Part shown: in pieces, positions 46,730 to 56,029 of the stretch | How the letters are laid out: each line of letters begins with the position of its first letter | How positions within the stretch are numbered: the stretch's first letter is position 1 | From: Triadica sebifera | Taxonomy: Eukaryota; Streptophyta; Magnoliopsida; Malpighiales; Euphorbiaceae | Length of the DNA: 64,000 bases | Assembly (NCBI GenBank): GCA_023653625.1 | Contig: CM042900.1 | Span: forward strand, 22,720,644 to 22,784,643 | Reading direction: 5' to 3' | Program-made: the position numbers and the translations under genes | The notes under the pieces: model-generated | Databases searched by the model: none | What the model saw: the letters and a program-made list of their open reading frames with translations, nothing else | What the model was told of the DNA's origin: nothing

Positions 46730-46915
46730 GAAGTCACGGGCTTGATGACTTGGTCACGAGCATGAATTTTGCTTGGAAATTAGACAGAAGCACTAACTTT
46801 TGAGTCATGGCTTAGACCACGGCTTGAACCTATTCACGGGTGTGAACATATCAACCACAACCGTGAAACTAGTTGTTCACGAGCGTGAATACAGAATCAC
46901 GACCGTGAATGCTTT
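46730..46915 (+). repeat. palindrome array in X 3' LTR, best-preserved copy
   Basis: Four units, TTCACGGGTGTGAA (46833-46846), ACCACAACCGTGAA (46854-46867), TTCACGAGCGTGAA (46876-46889) and ATCACGACCGTGAA (46896-46909), have centres 21, 22 and 20 bp apart. Looser units occur at 46735-46775. Confidence 0.85.
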
Positions 46916-47202
46916 GTTTCCATTAAATGTATTATTGATATGCAGTAAAGTGATTCAGTTAGTAAATATCAAGAGATATTATATGCTTAATGATATGAAT
47001 GTTTATGTGTTTAAACAAGGATGAATGAGATGTTTGATATATTATGTGATTTGAATATTCATGAACGAAAAGGAAAGATATGTAATTAATTTTTGAAATG
47101 GATATGCCCATTACTCTAATCTATGATTAGAAATAGGATAAATGGCATGCCATTATGGGGGCGAACGATACTGTAAAATATGAGATGTTTTCCTTTATCA
47201 AT

Positions 47203-47440
47203 GTGGCTTTAGCGCTAGGAGTGTCATTTGCTTGAGATGTTCAGTTGAGCATATATAAATTGAAGACAAGGTGGTTTTAGCTCTGGGAGTGTCCTTGGTC
47301 CGGTAATTCATATATAATGATATATTACTCAATCAATGAAGCTTTAGTTCTAAGAGCGTCATTGATTTGAGAAGCTCGGATGAGCTAGATAGTGGATAAG
47401 GTAACTTTAGCTCTGGGAGCACCCCTGATCCATAACCCAT
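47203..47440 (+). repeat. GCTCTGGGAGTG-type repeats in X 3' LTR
   Basis: Four copies with cores such as TAGCTCTGGGAGTGTCC and TTTAGTTCTAAGAGCGTC, spaced 65-80 bp. Confidence 0.7.
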
Positions 47441-48082
47441 ATCCAATTAGTCCAGTTTAGAGTGATATGGGTGAACCACTAAAGTTTAAGTTGAAAGATA
47501 ATATACGATGTGATAAAAATAATGTAGTATATTAAGAAATGAAATGTATAATTTATAAATGAAGATAAAATGTGTATAACTTTGTTTATATATATAATGC
47601 TCATAATTAGTATGAAATAGAGATATGAGGAATAGAATTGCATGAAAAAATGGTTCTTTATAAAATAACATATGATAATGCTTGTTGTATGACTTAGCAT
47701 ATTGCCTTAATTATATGCATCATTAAGCATAGAACTTAGCATGAGAGTTTATCTAGCGCAAATATAACAAGGTAGCCAAATTTTGTTGATAAAGCTAGCA
47801 GAGATCCTAGTCAAGTAAAGCAACCAATTTTGAAATAGTGGGTCACAATCTTTTGAACTTTTGTATTTCATATTATATACTTCTGGATTTGTAAAATTAA
47901 CTTTCTAGTTTTGTAATACTATATTATTTAAATAAATTGTATAGTATTTCTCTTATATCCCTTAAGTGAAGAAAAAAAATATATGTGCACTGTGTTTCAA
48001 TATTTATCAAGTAACGATTTGAAAAAGTTAGCATAACGCTTTTTTATCCAAGCATATACTGCTGGGATAAGGGGGTGTTACA

Positions 48083-48157
48083 CTATGCAATTTTAAACAT
48101 ACATCTGACATAATATGTATTAACAATACCAAATTTGATTCAATCTCAAAACTATCT
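48083..48157. other. short unassigned spacer between X and V
   Basis: 75 bp with no match seen elsewhere in the window. It may be part of an older LTR. Confidence 0.4.
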
Positions 48158-48531
48158 TGGGATATAACATCCCTTATTATATAATCCATAATACTTGTGC
48201 TTGTGAAAATCTATTACACATCTTTATTTAAACATTGAAATAACTATATGTCTCTATCTCATGTCATGCAGAATAATCAATAATGAAATGAATTAGATAA
48301 AAATAATAGACTCAACACAGGTCAACTCTAACTGGCTTAATCTTCTCTTCTTGTCAACTCAAACAGTCTACTGGCTTCAAATCTGCGTATAGAAAAATCT
48401 ACACACTAAGCTAATAAAAGTTTAATAATACATATAATCATTTAAATTCTGACATGCATTCACATATTAATATAACATGCATAAACAAAACATATGTATT
48501 TGACCATATCATCATGTACATATCACATCTT
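48158..48531 (-). repeat. V 3' LTR, left part
   Basis: Aligns with the W LTR (23500-23700) over AGAAAAATCTACACACTAAGC and neighbouring words. The edge TGGGATATAACATCCC at 48158 is the likely LTR terminus, but is uncertain. Confidence 0.6.
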
Positions 48532-49285
48532 TGTTAGGTTTTTAGCATGCATCTTATACATGGTGCAGCGGAAGTTAAAATTTAATTGAACCTAAAAACC
48601 ATGGAACACCCTATGTTCATTGAAATTAGATAAACCATCACATGGGAGAAGTATAATTACCTTTCTTTGAGTACAACTTCAATCTTCAAGTTGTGAGCTT
48701 TCCTTCTAGTTGGGTTGTCGTAAACCACAACGATCCAAAGCTTATGGATTGCTCTAACAGTATTCAAGCGAAGGAGCAAAGAAAATAATCTCAAAGGCTA
48801 TGGGGTGTCAAAGCACCAAAGTGCTAGCAATGATGTTTAAAACTTTTAGAGAGATGGAAGAGAGATAACACATATTTCTACAAAGAGACAGCTTCTTTTC
48901 TAAGCCCCTTTCAGGGTATTTATAGGTTCTCTAATCATAATTAGGATTGGACTCTTAAACCCCATGTTTAGCTTTCAAAAGGAATAGAAAATCTGCAAAA
49001 TCACAAATCGTCACGATCGCGAAGGGGTCCTCGCGTGCATGACATTCATGTGGATTGCAACTGCATGTGCAGCAATAAGGCTTGTTGTCGCACATGCAAA
49101 GAAGCCCTCCCATATGCAACAGTAAGCCTTCATACTGTTGTGCACATGCAATGCATCCTCTCGAAACTCTTTCGATGTACAACCCCTTTGGCTTTCATAT
49201 GTGAAACTTTTCACAAAACAAACTCTCTCATGTTTTTGGATCCAATCCAAAACTCATTTCACATTTTCATTATTACTTCTATCCT
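48532..49285 (-). repeat. C2 3' LTR, truncated
   Basis: TGTTAGGTTTTTAGCATGCATC at the left edge matches TGTTGGATTCTAGCATGCATC at 52317. About 750 bp align and similarity stops near ATCCAAAACTCATTTCAC where gag sequence begins. Confidence 0.88.
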
Positions 49286-49859
49286 TCTCTTTTTTTAAAG
49301 ACTCCAGATAGGTCTTGCAGTTCCTCTTCTAATGGTCAATCCTGCCATAATGGAAGTAAGTCCCTTTTGAAGCAGTCTCTTTGCCCTTCTTCTTCATGCC
49401 TTCATAGGCCTTTGTGGACTTCTTATTTCTCTTGTCCTTATTTTTCTTAGAAGAACCAGAAGTGTCCACCAGCATCACAATCTTTTGCTTTTTCTTGACA
49501 AAAGGCTCAGCTGTCTTAAACATATTGATCAACTCGGGGATTGAAGTGGATATCTTATTCATCTGATAGTTTAGCACAAAGTGTTCATAACTATCTGGAA
49601 AATTTTGGAGAATTAAGTTTATACTTAACTCAAGATCCATAACAAACCCCAAACTAGCCAATCTCTCAATATACCCATTCAACTTAAATGCATATTGCAC
49701 TAGAGAAGTCCATTCTATCATCTTAAAGCGGAAGAGCAATTTAGATATCTCATATTGCTCAGTACGAGCTTGCTCATCAAAAAGCTCCCTTAGATGATAC
49801 ACAATAGTATTAACATCTATGTTCTCATGCTGCTTTTGAAGCTCAGGAGACAGAGGCAT
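49286..49859 (-). pseudogene. gag: C2 gag
   Basis: An open frame from 49859 to 49329 begins PLSPELQKQHENIDVNT, then HLRELFDEQARTEQYEISK, YIERLASLGFVMDLELSINL, LNYQMNKISTSIPELINM and a Lys-rich tail, ending in the knuckle YFHYGRIDH, where two Cys positions have become Tyr. The first 530 bp have no stop, so this is the best-preserved gag of its family here, but it is shorter than a normal copia gag and its zinc knuckle is damaged. The upstream start is uncertain. Confidence 0.8.
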
Positions 49860-52300
49860 GCATAATGCAACCTGTCAACTCACTATCATCCATTTGCTTC
49901 TTATATGCCAACTATTCATCAACACATGCATTATCAGTAGGAGGGGAAGGAAGCAGCTCTTCCAAGACATATGTTATCTTTTTGGTTTTTAGAACTATTC
50001 TCAAATTCCTTAGCCTATCAATTTATTGGAATCGAGAATCAAGCATAAGTTCATGTTTAATGACATGATTCTATCAACCTAGATGTAAAGAAAAATCATG
50101 TTAGAGAATATACGAAATGCATGAATATTAAGTCTTTAATAAATGCACATTATAACTCCCACTATTTTATTACAAACCCATAGCCCTCACTATGAATTCG
50201 AGAGAACCCATTGGAAGTCACCTAGTGGGTCAATATCCAACATCACTAAAAATAACTTAGGTTTGCCTAACAAGCCATCTTAGGTCAATTTGTAAATATC
50301 TCATACCAATTGTATCATATCATGCAACTACTGAATCATTGGGCTATCAACTCTTGATATATGCACATCTCATGTACACTTACCCAACACTACTTCTAAT
50401 TAACATTGAACTTGGGTTTGCATTACAAACCAATGTAACTAGTTAAAGCCAACTTATTAATCATGAAATCATATTTCTATAGTTTGAACATATTCGTGTA
50501 GAGAGGGCTTGGGTTTGCCCAACAACCCATACTCTAAAAAAACTCTGGTTCTTGCCATACTAATGGAAAGCATTGGCCTTAATATGATTTAAGAAGGATT
50601 TCTTTATTTAGGTCTCATCATGGCAATTTGGCATACATAATATATCCAATCATCACATATAAATATATAAGATAATTACACTAATTATATGGTTATGATT
50701 ATGGACATAATCTAACATCAATCCTTCAAGCCATGAAAGGATTGACTAGGTCTCACCTAGGTAGATATATGAAATTACAAAACAAAAATAGAAAACAATT
50801 TCCTATTCTAATGCTCTTTTATTTTTGGCACCATTTCCTTGGCTTCTTGCTCATTTGTACTTCAATTATATTCTAATCCTATGTAATCTAATTACATAAA
50901 TTCTTCATAAGAAAATCTCAAGTTACATTTAAGATAAGTAAGATGAAAAAAGAAATACAATCGAGAAAAAAGATAAGGCATGGATTCGCAGACCCTATTT
51001 ACTAAAAATAAAAAATTTCATGCATGATCAATCACATTGGTCAAGTCCATAATCATACCACCATGTCATTCCATACACCCTTAGCATGCATTCTCTAGTG
51101 TATAAATAAATGCACTCTATTAAAGTAACAATCTGGGTTCCTTTATTTCAACTCTTGAAACATCATTTTGATTATGTGGCCTTTAATGAAATTCATCATA
51201 AATTCATTATTTAATCTCATTAAATAATCATATGAACATTTAGAAACACTTTCTAAAAGAAAATCATGCAAATTAGACATACATTTGATCATATCAAAAA
51301 GTTTCTTAAAATTGTCTACTTTGTCAACTAGATTATTACCAATTTAATGTATGCAATAATTAAATCGAAATTTAATAATTAAATCTCATTTAATATTAAA
51401 TCTAAATATGACCAGTAGTTAATTCATAATTAAATTACCTTAATTATTTATTAGTTTGATGTCAAATAGGATTAAACAATCATAGTTACAATTGAATACT
51501 AGAATTCTAATCAAACTAGGACTTTGAAAATTTTTTTTTAATTCAAATCAAAATCCATTAAAAAATTTCCAAAATTTCTATAATTTATTTTCATCATTAT
51601 AAGCAACTTATAATTAGTTTAAACTAATTAAATTCATTCGTTAGACAATCTAAATCATTCGTTATTCAATTAGTAAATCAATTACACAAAAATTGCTTAA
51701 ATTGAATCAAACATGAATTAGGATTCTTTAGAAATTTAACCACGAATTTAATTTGACTTCAGCATGCAATGGATATCAAAATAACATCATGAATATCTCA
51801 TAAAAATGAATTAAAGTTCTAATCATCAATTTACATGCCATTAAATTATATAGAATAAAACAGTCTCATCACATGGTTTAGCTTTTACCAGTTTTAGTTT
51901 TGTTCATTCCATGATCAAAAACAATTTTTGATTCATTTAGATGGTTGTCCAGACCTTAAAACACATTCCCAATATATCTTAAATATGTTTGAATAATTAA
52001 ATTCACAAACCAATTCAAACAGCCTCATGAAAGAACTTAATTGGCTACACTAGGTTTCATAAAACCTTAGTTTTCAACAACTATACACAATTTTGAATTT
52101 CATGTTTAAATCATATTTAAACCTTTTAACTATCATCAACAACATCTAATATCATCATATTAACATGTCTTTGAATTAAAATAAAAAATTTAGGCCAAAC
52201 GGAATCAAATTTGTTTTTAATGAAAGGAAGGAATCTAAGTTGTTGTTTAACAATCAATCTCATTGATATTTCAATTAAATCCAAATTTAATTTACATAGG
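49860..52300 (-). other. C2 leader
   Basis: 2.4 kb of AT-rich non-coding DNA between gag and the primer site. Its gag-proximal 870 bp match the C1 leader (22331-23179). The rest has no match here. This is unusually long for a copia leader. Confidence 0.7.
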
Positions 52301-52316
52301 GAAGCTCTGATACCAC
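52301..52316 (-). other. C2 primer-binding site
   Basis: On the minus strand GTGGTATCAGAGCTTC directly follows the 5' LTR end. It contains TGGTATCAGAGC, the standard plant site for initiator tRNA-Met. Confidence 0.93.
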
Positions 52317-53951
52317 TGTTGGATTCTAGCATGCATCTCATACATTGTGTAGTGGAAGTTAAAATTTAATTGAACCCAAAAACCGTGGAACGCCTCATAT
52401 TCATTGAAATCGGATAGACCATCATATAGGAGAAGTATAATTACCTTTTTTTTTAATACAAAGTCAATCTTCAAGTTGCGAGCTTTCTTTCTAGTTGGGT
52501 TATCATAAACCACAACAATCCAAAGCTTATAGATTGCTCTAACGGTATCCACGCAAAGGAGTGAAGGAAATAACCTCAAAGGCTAGGGGTGTCAAAGCAC
52601 CAAAGTGCTAGCAATGATGTTTAAAGCTTTTAGAGAGATGAAAGAGAGGTAACACTTATTTCTCTAAGGAGAGAGCTTCCTTTCTAAGCCCCTTTGAGGG
52701 TATTTATAGGTCCTCTAATCATAATTAGTATTGGACTCTAAAAACCCTATGTTTGGCTTTCGAAAGGAATAGAAAATCTACAAAATCGCACATAATCGCA
52801 CGTGTGAGGGGGTCATCATGAGCATGACAGCCTTATGGGCTGCGTCTGCACGTGCAGCAACAAGGCTTATTGTCACGCACACGACAGTAAGCCTTCATAT
52901 TGTCGCGCACATGCGATGCATCCTATTGAAACTCTTTCGACGCACAACCCCTTTGGCTTTCATATACGAAACTCTTTCACAAAACAACTTCTCTCATGTT
53001 TTTGGATCCAATCCAAAACCCATTTCATATTTTCTTTATTCCTTATATACGTGTGACCCATTAGATTCTCGGTTATATTGGTAGCTCAAATCATCACATG
53101 ATTTAAAGCAGATCATGAGTAGTATCTAGCAACACATCATGACCTCCAATTAACCAAAAAGTCAGTTTTATGACTATAAACCCCTCCATAGACAATTACC
53201 GTGCAATTCATCCTTTCACCAATCTATACCTCATTTGGTTTAAAGTATGGTCTGTGTATCAACTCGCACTAGATTGACTACATCACATCTAGTCCAAATG
53301 ATATTAGTTCTTGTATATGAGACTCATTACTCAATACGGTATGTCCTTAAAGACCTTCAAGACACGTTCATCTTGGACAAAGATTTTTGAGCAATGATCT
53401 TTACAAAAGGCCATAGGTATACTTTCCTTCTATCAGGAGTGGTGAATCCTTTATTGACTATTCAACTACCTTTGAATACCAAATGTTATACCCTCAAGTT
53501 TAAGGATACTTGCACAATTGCTATGATGAGACTATCACTGACATTGAATAGATATTCATGTGATTGTCTCATAGCAAGTCATCCAATGTACTTGCTTCTC
53601 GTAGCAAACATCCACATGTTAACTCTAAAAATCTCATGTCTTCAACTTTATGAGATCAGCTGCTTCACTTAGTCAAATAGTATAACATATGCTAGTCTAT
53701 CCGGATTAACAATATCTCATCTTGTTAGTCCTATGACTAGGGATCATTTAGCTATAAACACAATTACACATGATAAGAATCTCATCATGAATTCATTTAT
53801 GTTGCATTACATACCAAAGACTTCATTAAACAGTTTAATATCTATATCAATTCAAATGCAATGAATACCATATAATGAAAATGTTTTTTATTAATAATAA
53901 ATGAGTACATCAAATGTTGAAGGTGATTGCCTTTAGGACACCTCTCTAACA
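52317..53951 (-). repeat. C2 5' LTR, complete
   Basis: 1635 bp, TGTTGGATTC to CTCTCTAACA on the plus strand, which is TGTTAGAGAG to GAATCCAACA in element orientation. Its left 750 bp match the truncated 3' LTR. The open frames seen on the plus strand in both LTRs reflect this homology. Confidence 0.92.
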
Positions 53952-54224
53952 ATCTTGACTTACTTTATTGATGCTAACTTGTCTATATTATTCAATGCCA
54001 TCATAATATTCAAAACATGTATATACTAGTATACTCAGCCATAGATACATCGAAGTGAAATGTACATATTAAATATCTTGGTCTATTTACATGCACGACA
54101 TAATTATCATAGGTGAATTCATACCATATAATCATATAGTATATCAATCATAGTCATACTGAATTACCAAATTCCAATTTTTAGCCCAATACTCTAGACC
54201 CGAACCATCCAGATGTAGGTTGTG

Positions 54225-54480
54225 AAATAGGAGCACTCTAACACGAGCTTAAGCCATTTTGCTCACTACTGTATCTATCTATATTGCTACCATTGAGCTT
54301 TAGCCACCCTAATGAGCAATAATTGTATGCATGTAGGTACAAGGGCGCTTTAACCCGAGCTTAAACCACCTTCCCCCTAATCCGGATATGCTACCACTGA
54401 GCTTCTCAAATCAGGAGCGCTCTGACATGAGCTTAAGCCACCCTAATGAGCAATATAATAATCACATGCATAAATCTTTT
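54225..54480 (-). repeat. GAGCTTAAGCCACC-type repeats in V LTR
   Basis: About five diverged copies of a block whose minus-strand core resembles GGTGGCTTAAGCTC, spaced 40-80 bp. These are the counterparts of the CTCTGGGAGTG repeats of X. Confidence 0.65.
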
Positions 54481-54769
54481 ACGGTACTGTAACCCCTTCA
54501 ATGGCTTACCACCTATCCTAACTAGTCCTCGAATAGAGAATGGGAATATTTATTCACTTTTTGGATATTAACATCATTTTATGTTACATTCCATAGTTCC
54601 ACAATATCATCATGTATCATTCTAATATTCATAACACCTAGTGCATTCACATGTTTCATAATAATGACATCATATTGCAATTAACCTCGTTTGATCATAC
54701 CATGTGTGTGTATATATCATACTTATGTTGTTTCATCACATAAATCAATTTATAAGTTTTTGGATACAG

Positions 54770-54950
54770 GGCATTCACGAGCTTAAAGCCTTTGTTACGG
54801 GTTGTCTGCCAGTGACTGATTTATGATCATTCACGGGCATGAATATTTATTCACAGGTGTGAAATTCATACTTTTATGGGAGTGAAGCTTAGCTTCATGG
54901 GCATAAAATACCTTTATAGGCATAAAGCTTAGCTCCACGGGCATGATACA
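54770..54950 (+). repeat. palindrome array in V LTR, regular spacing
   Basis: Units at 54830-54843 (TTCACGGGCATGAA), 54850-54863 (TTCACAGGTGTGAA), 54873-54886, 54894-54907, 54913-54926 and 54934-54947 have centres 20, 23, 21, 19 and 21 bp apart. Later units are more decayed. Confidence 0.82.
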
Positions 54951-55799
54951 TCACACAAAAACAATATTCCAACATTGTTTTCAACCAATTTTACATACAA
55001 TCATGCAAATTTCTAAAGCTAACCAATGTTAGCCACACCTATCAACACTTCATATTCTAGAATGTAAAATCAACCATAAACATGCATAATATCATATTCA
55101 ATCATTCAGACTAAGCTCCATGCCTTATTTATCAACATTCCAACATCAATAATCAACATATCAATCTTATTATGCATCACAGAATATTACAAGCCATTTA
55201 CCTAATTATTTGTCACTAAACACTTCATAATTCATAATTCACATCACAAGGATATTATAATTGAATTAAAATGAGTATATGTACAAACCTTAATATTGGA
55301 GCCCTAAAACAAGTTTCTCTCACATCTACTGCCTCTGGTGGGGTTTTCCACCGTCAGTCTCAATCTCTAACACAAAAACAGAGACCGTATTACATTATAT
55401 GTCTGCCATTGTGTCTATTTATGTCATAAACTAACCAAAACCTTAACTTTTCATTAGTTTTAAGCCTATAAACCTTACTCTCCCCTAAAACTGAATCAAT
55501 TCAAATCTAATGACAATAGACACATGATTTCTTACCTATGTTTTTGTGAAAATATATTGATTCAAAAGTTCAGAATGTGTTCTATAACTCCTTAAAATCC
55601 AAATTTGATAACTATGGTAAAAACCTTATTTTTAATTTGTTTTAATCTCTTTTATGATGAAGATTTCGTATTTTATCAACTAACAACGAAAAAGATTGAC
55701 GGAGAAGGGTTTCTGGGGTTTCAAAGAGTGGTGACTAGGGTTTTAAGTGAAATTACGTGAGTTTTCTGTCAAAACACAAAATTGCCATATGTAAATTGC

Positions 55800-55915
55800 A
55801 AAGTTTCACGAGCGTGAACTATAGTGTCATAGTCGTGAAGCTTTTCAACTTCAAAATCTAAATTTCACAACATTCACAACCTTGATTAACTCTATCACGA
55901 GCATAAACACTGGAA
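55800..55915 (+). repeat. second palindrome cluster in V LTR
   Basis: TTCACGAGCGTGAA (55805-55818) is identical to the unit at 46876-46889 in X. GTCATAGTCGTGAA follows at about 55825-55838 and TATCACGAGCATAAA near 55895. Confidence 0.8.
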
Positions 55916-56029
55916 ACATCAATGTTTCCTATTTTTTTCATTATGTTAAGGTTTCTAACACCACTAACCATACATATACTTACCATATACCCTTAATATG
56001 TCTTTATTTAACATATTAATTCCAAACCC

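Larger units (their letters stand above)
26887..48082 (+). mobile_element. X: Tekay/Del-like chromovirus (Ty3/gypsy), with nested solo LTR Y and CACTA element
   Basis: 5' LTR 26887-29483, primer-site remnant, leader, gag and pol 40540-45480, polypurine tract and 3' LTR 45515-48082. The two LTRs are clearly each other's closest copies in the window (most of each aligns, with scattered substitutions). RT, RNase H, integrase and a chromodomain-like C-terminus, with LTRs of about 2.6 kb, fit the Tekay/Del chromovirus lineage. Nested DNA (29616-40525) lies in the leader. Outer flanks (TATAT at 26882-26886, CTATG at 48083-48087) do not match, so no TSD is visible. The coding region has many stops, a gag duplication and a deletion in RT. 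Confidence 0.85.
45515..48082 (+). repeat. X 3' LTR
   Basis: TGTCATATCCG to GGGGTGTTACA, 2568 bp. It carries, in order, an AGAAAGAGAGGGAGATTAAC block, a block TTATGATGTTGTAGGAGTTC shared with Y and the X 5' LTR (a possible intron acceptor in the leader transcript), the palindrome array and the CTCTGGGAGTG repeats. Confidence 0.9.
48532..53951 (-). mobile_element. C2: gag-only Ty1/copia element with TSD ATCTT
   Basis: The 5' LTR 52317-53951 sits at the right and a truncated 3' LTR 48532 to about 49285 at the left. A perfect 5-bp TSD, ATCTT, flanks it (48527-48531 and 53952-53956). Inside are a clear primer site, a 2.4-kb leader and gag ending at the zinc knuckle; there is no protease, integrase or RT. 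The deletion runs from the zinc knuckle into the 3' LTR. It shares its family with C1. Elements with gag only could move only with help from a complete relative. Confidence 0.9.
53957..56029 (-). repeat. V 3' LTR, right part
   Basis: Continues the V LTR after the C2 TSD. Contains GAGCTTAAGCCACC-type repeats (54225-54480), two palindrome arrays (54770-54950 and 55800-55915) and a GGTTTCTGGGGTTTC region near 55710. It runs directly into integrase codons at about 56030. Confidence 0.75.

Noticed and set aside
46800..47024. Plus-strand 74-codon frame across the palindrome array
   Set aside because: The 5' LTR copy does not keep the frame and no domain is present.
49035..53084. Similar plus-strand frames at 49035-49298 and 52818-53084
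   Set aside because: They lie in the two LTR copies of C2; similarity reflects LTR homology, not a gene.
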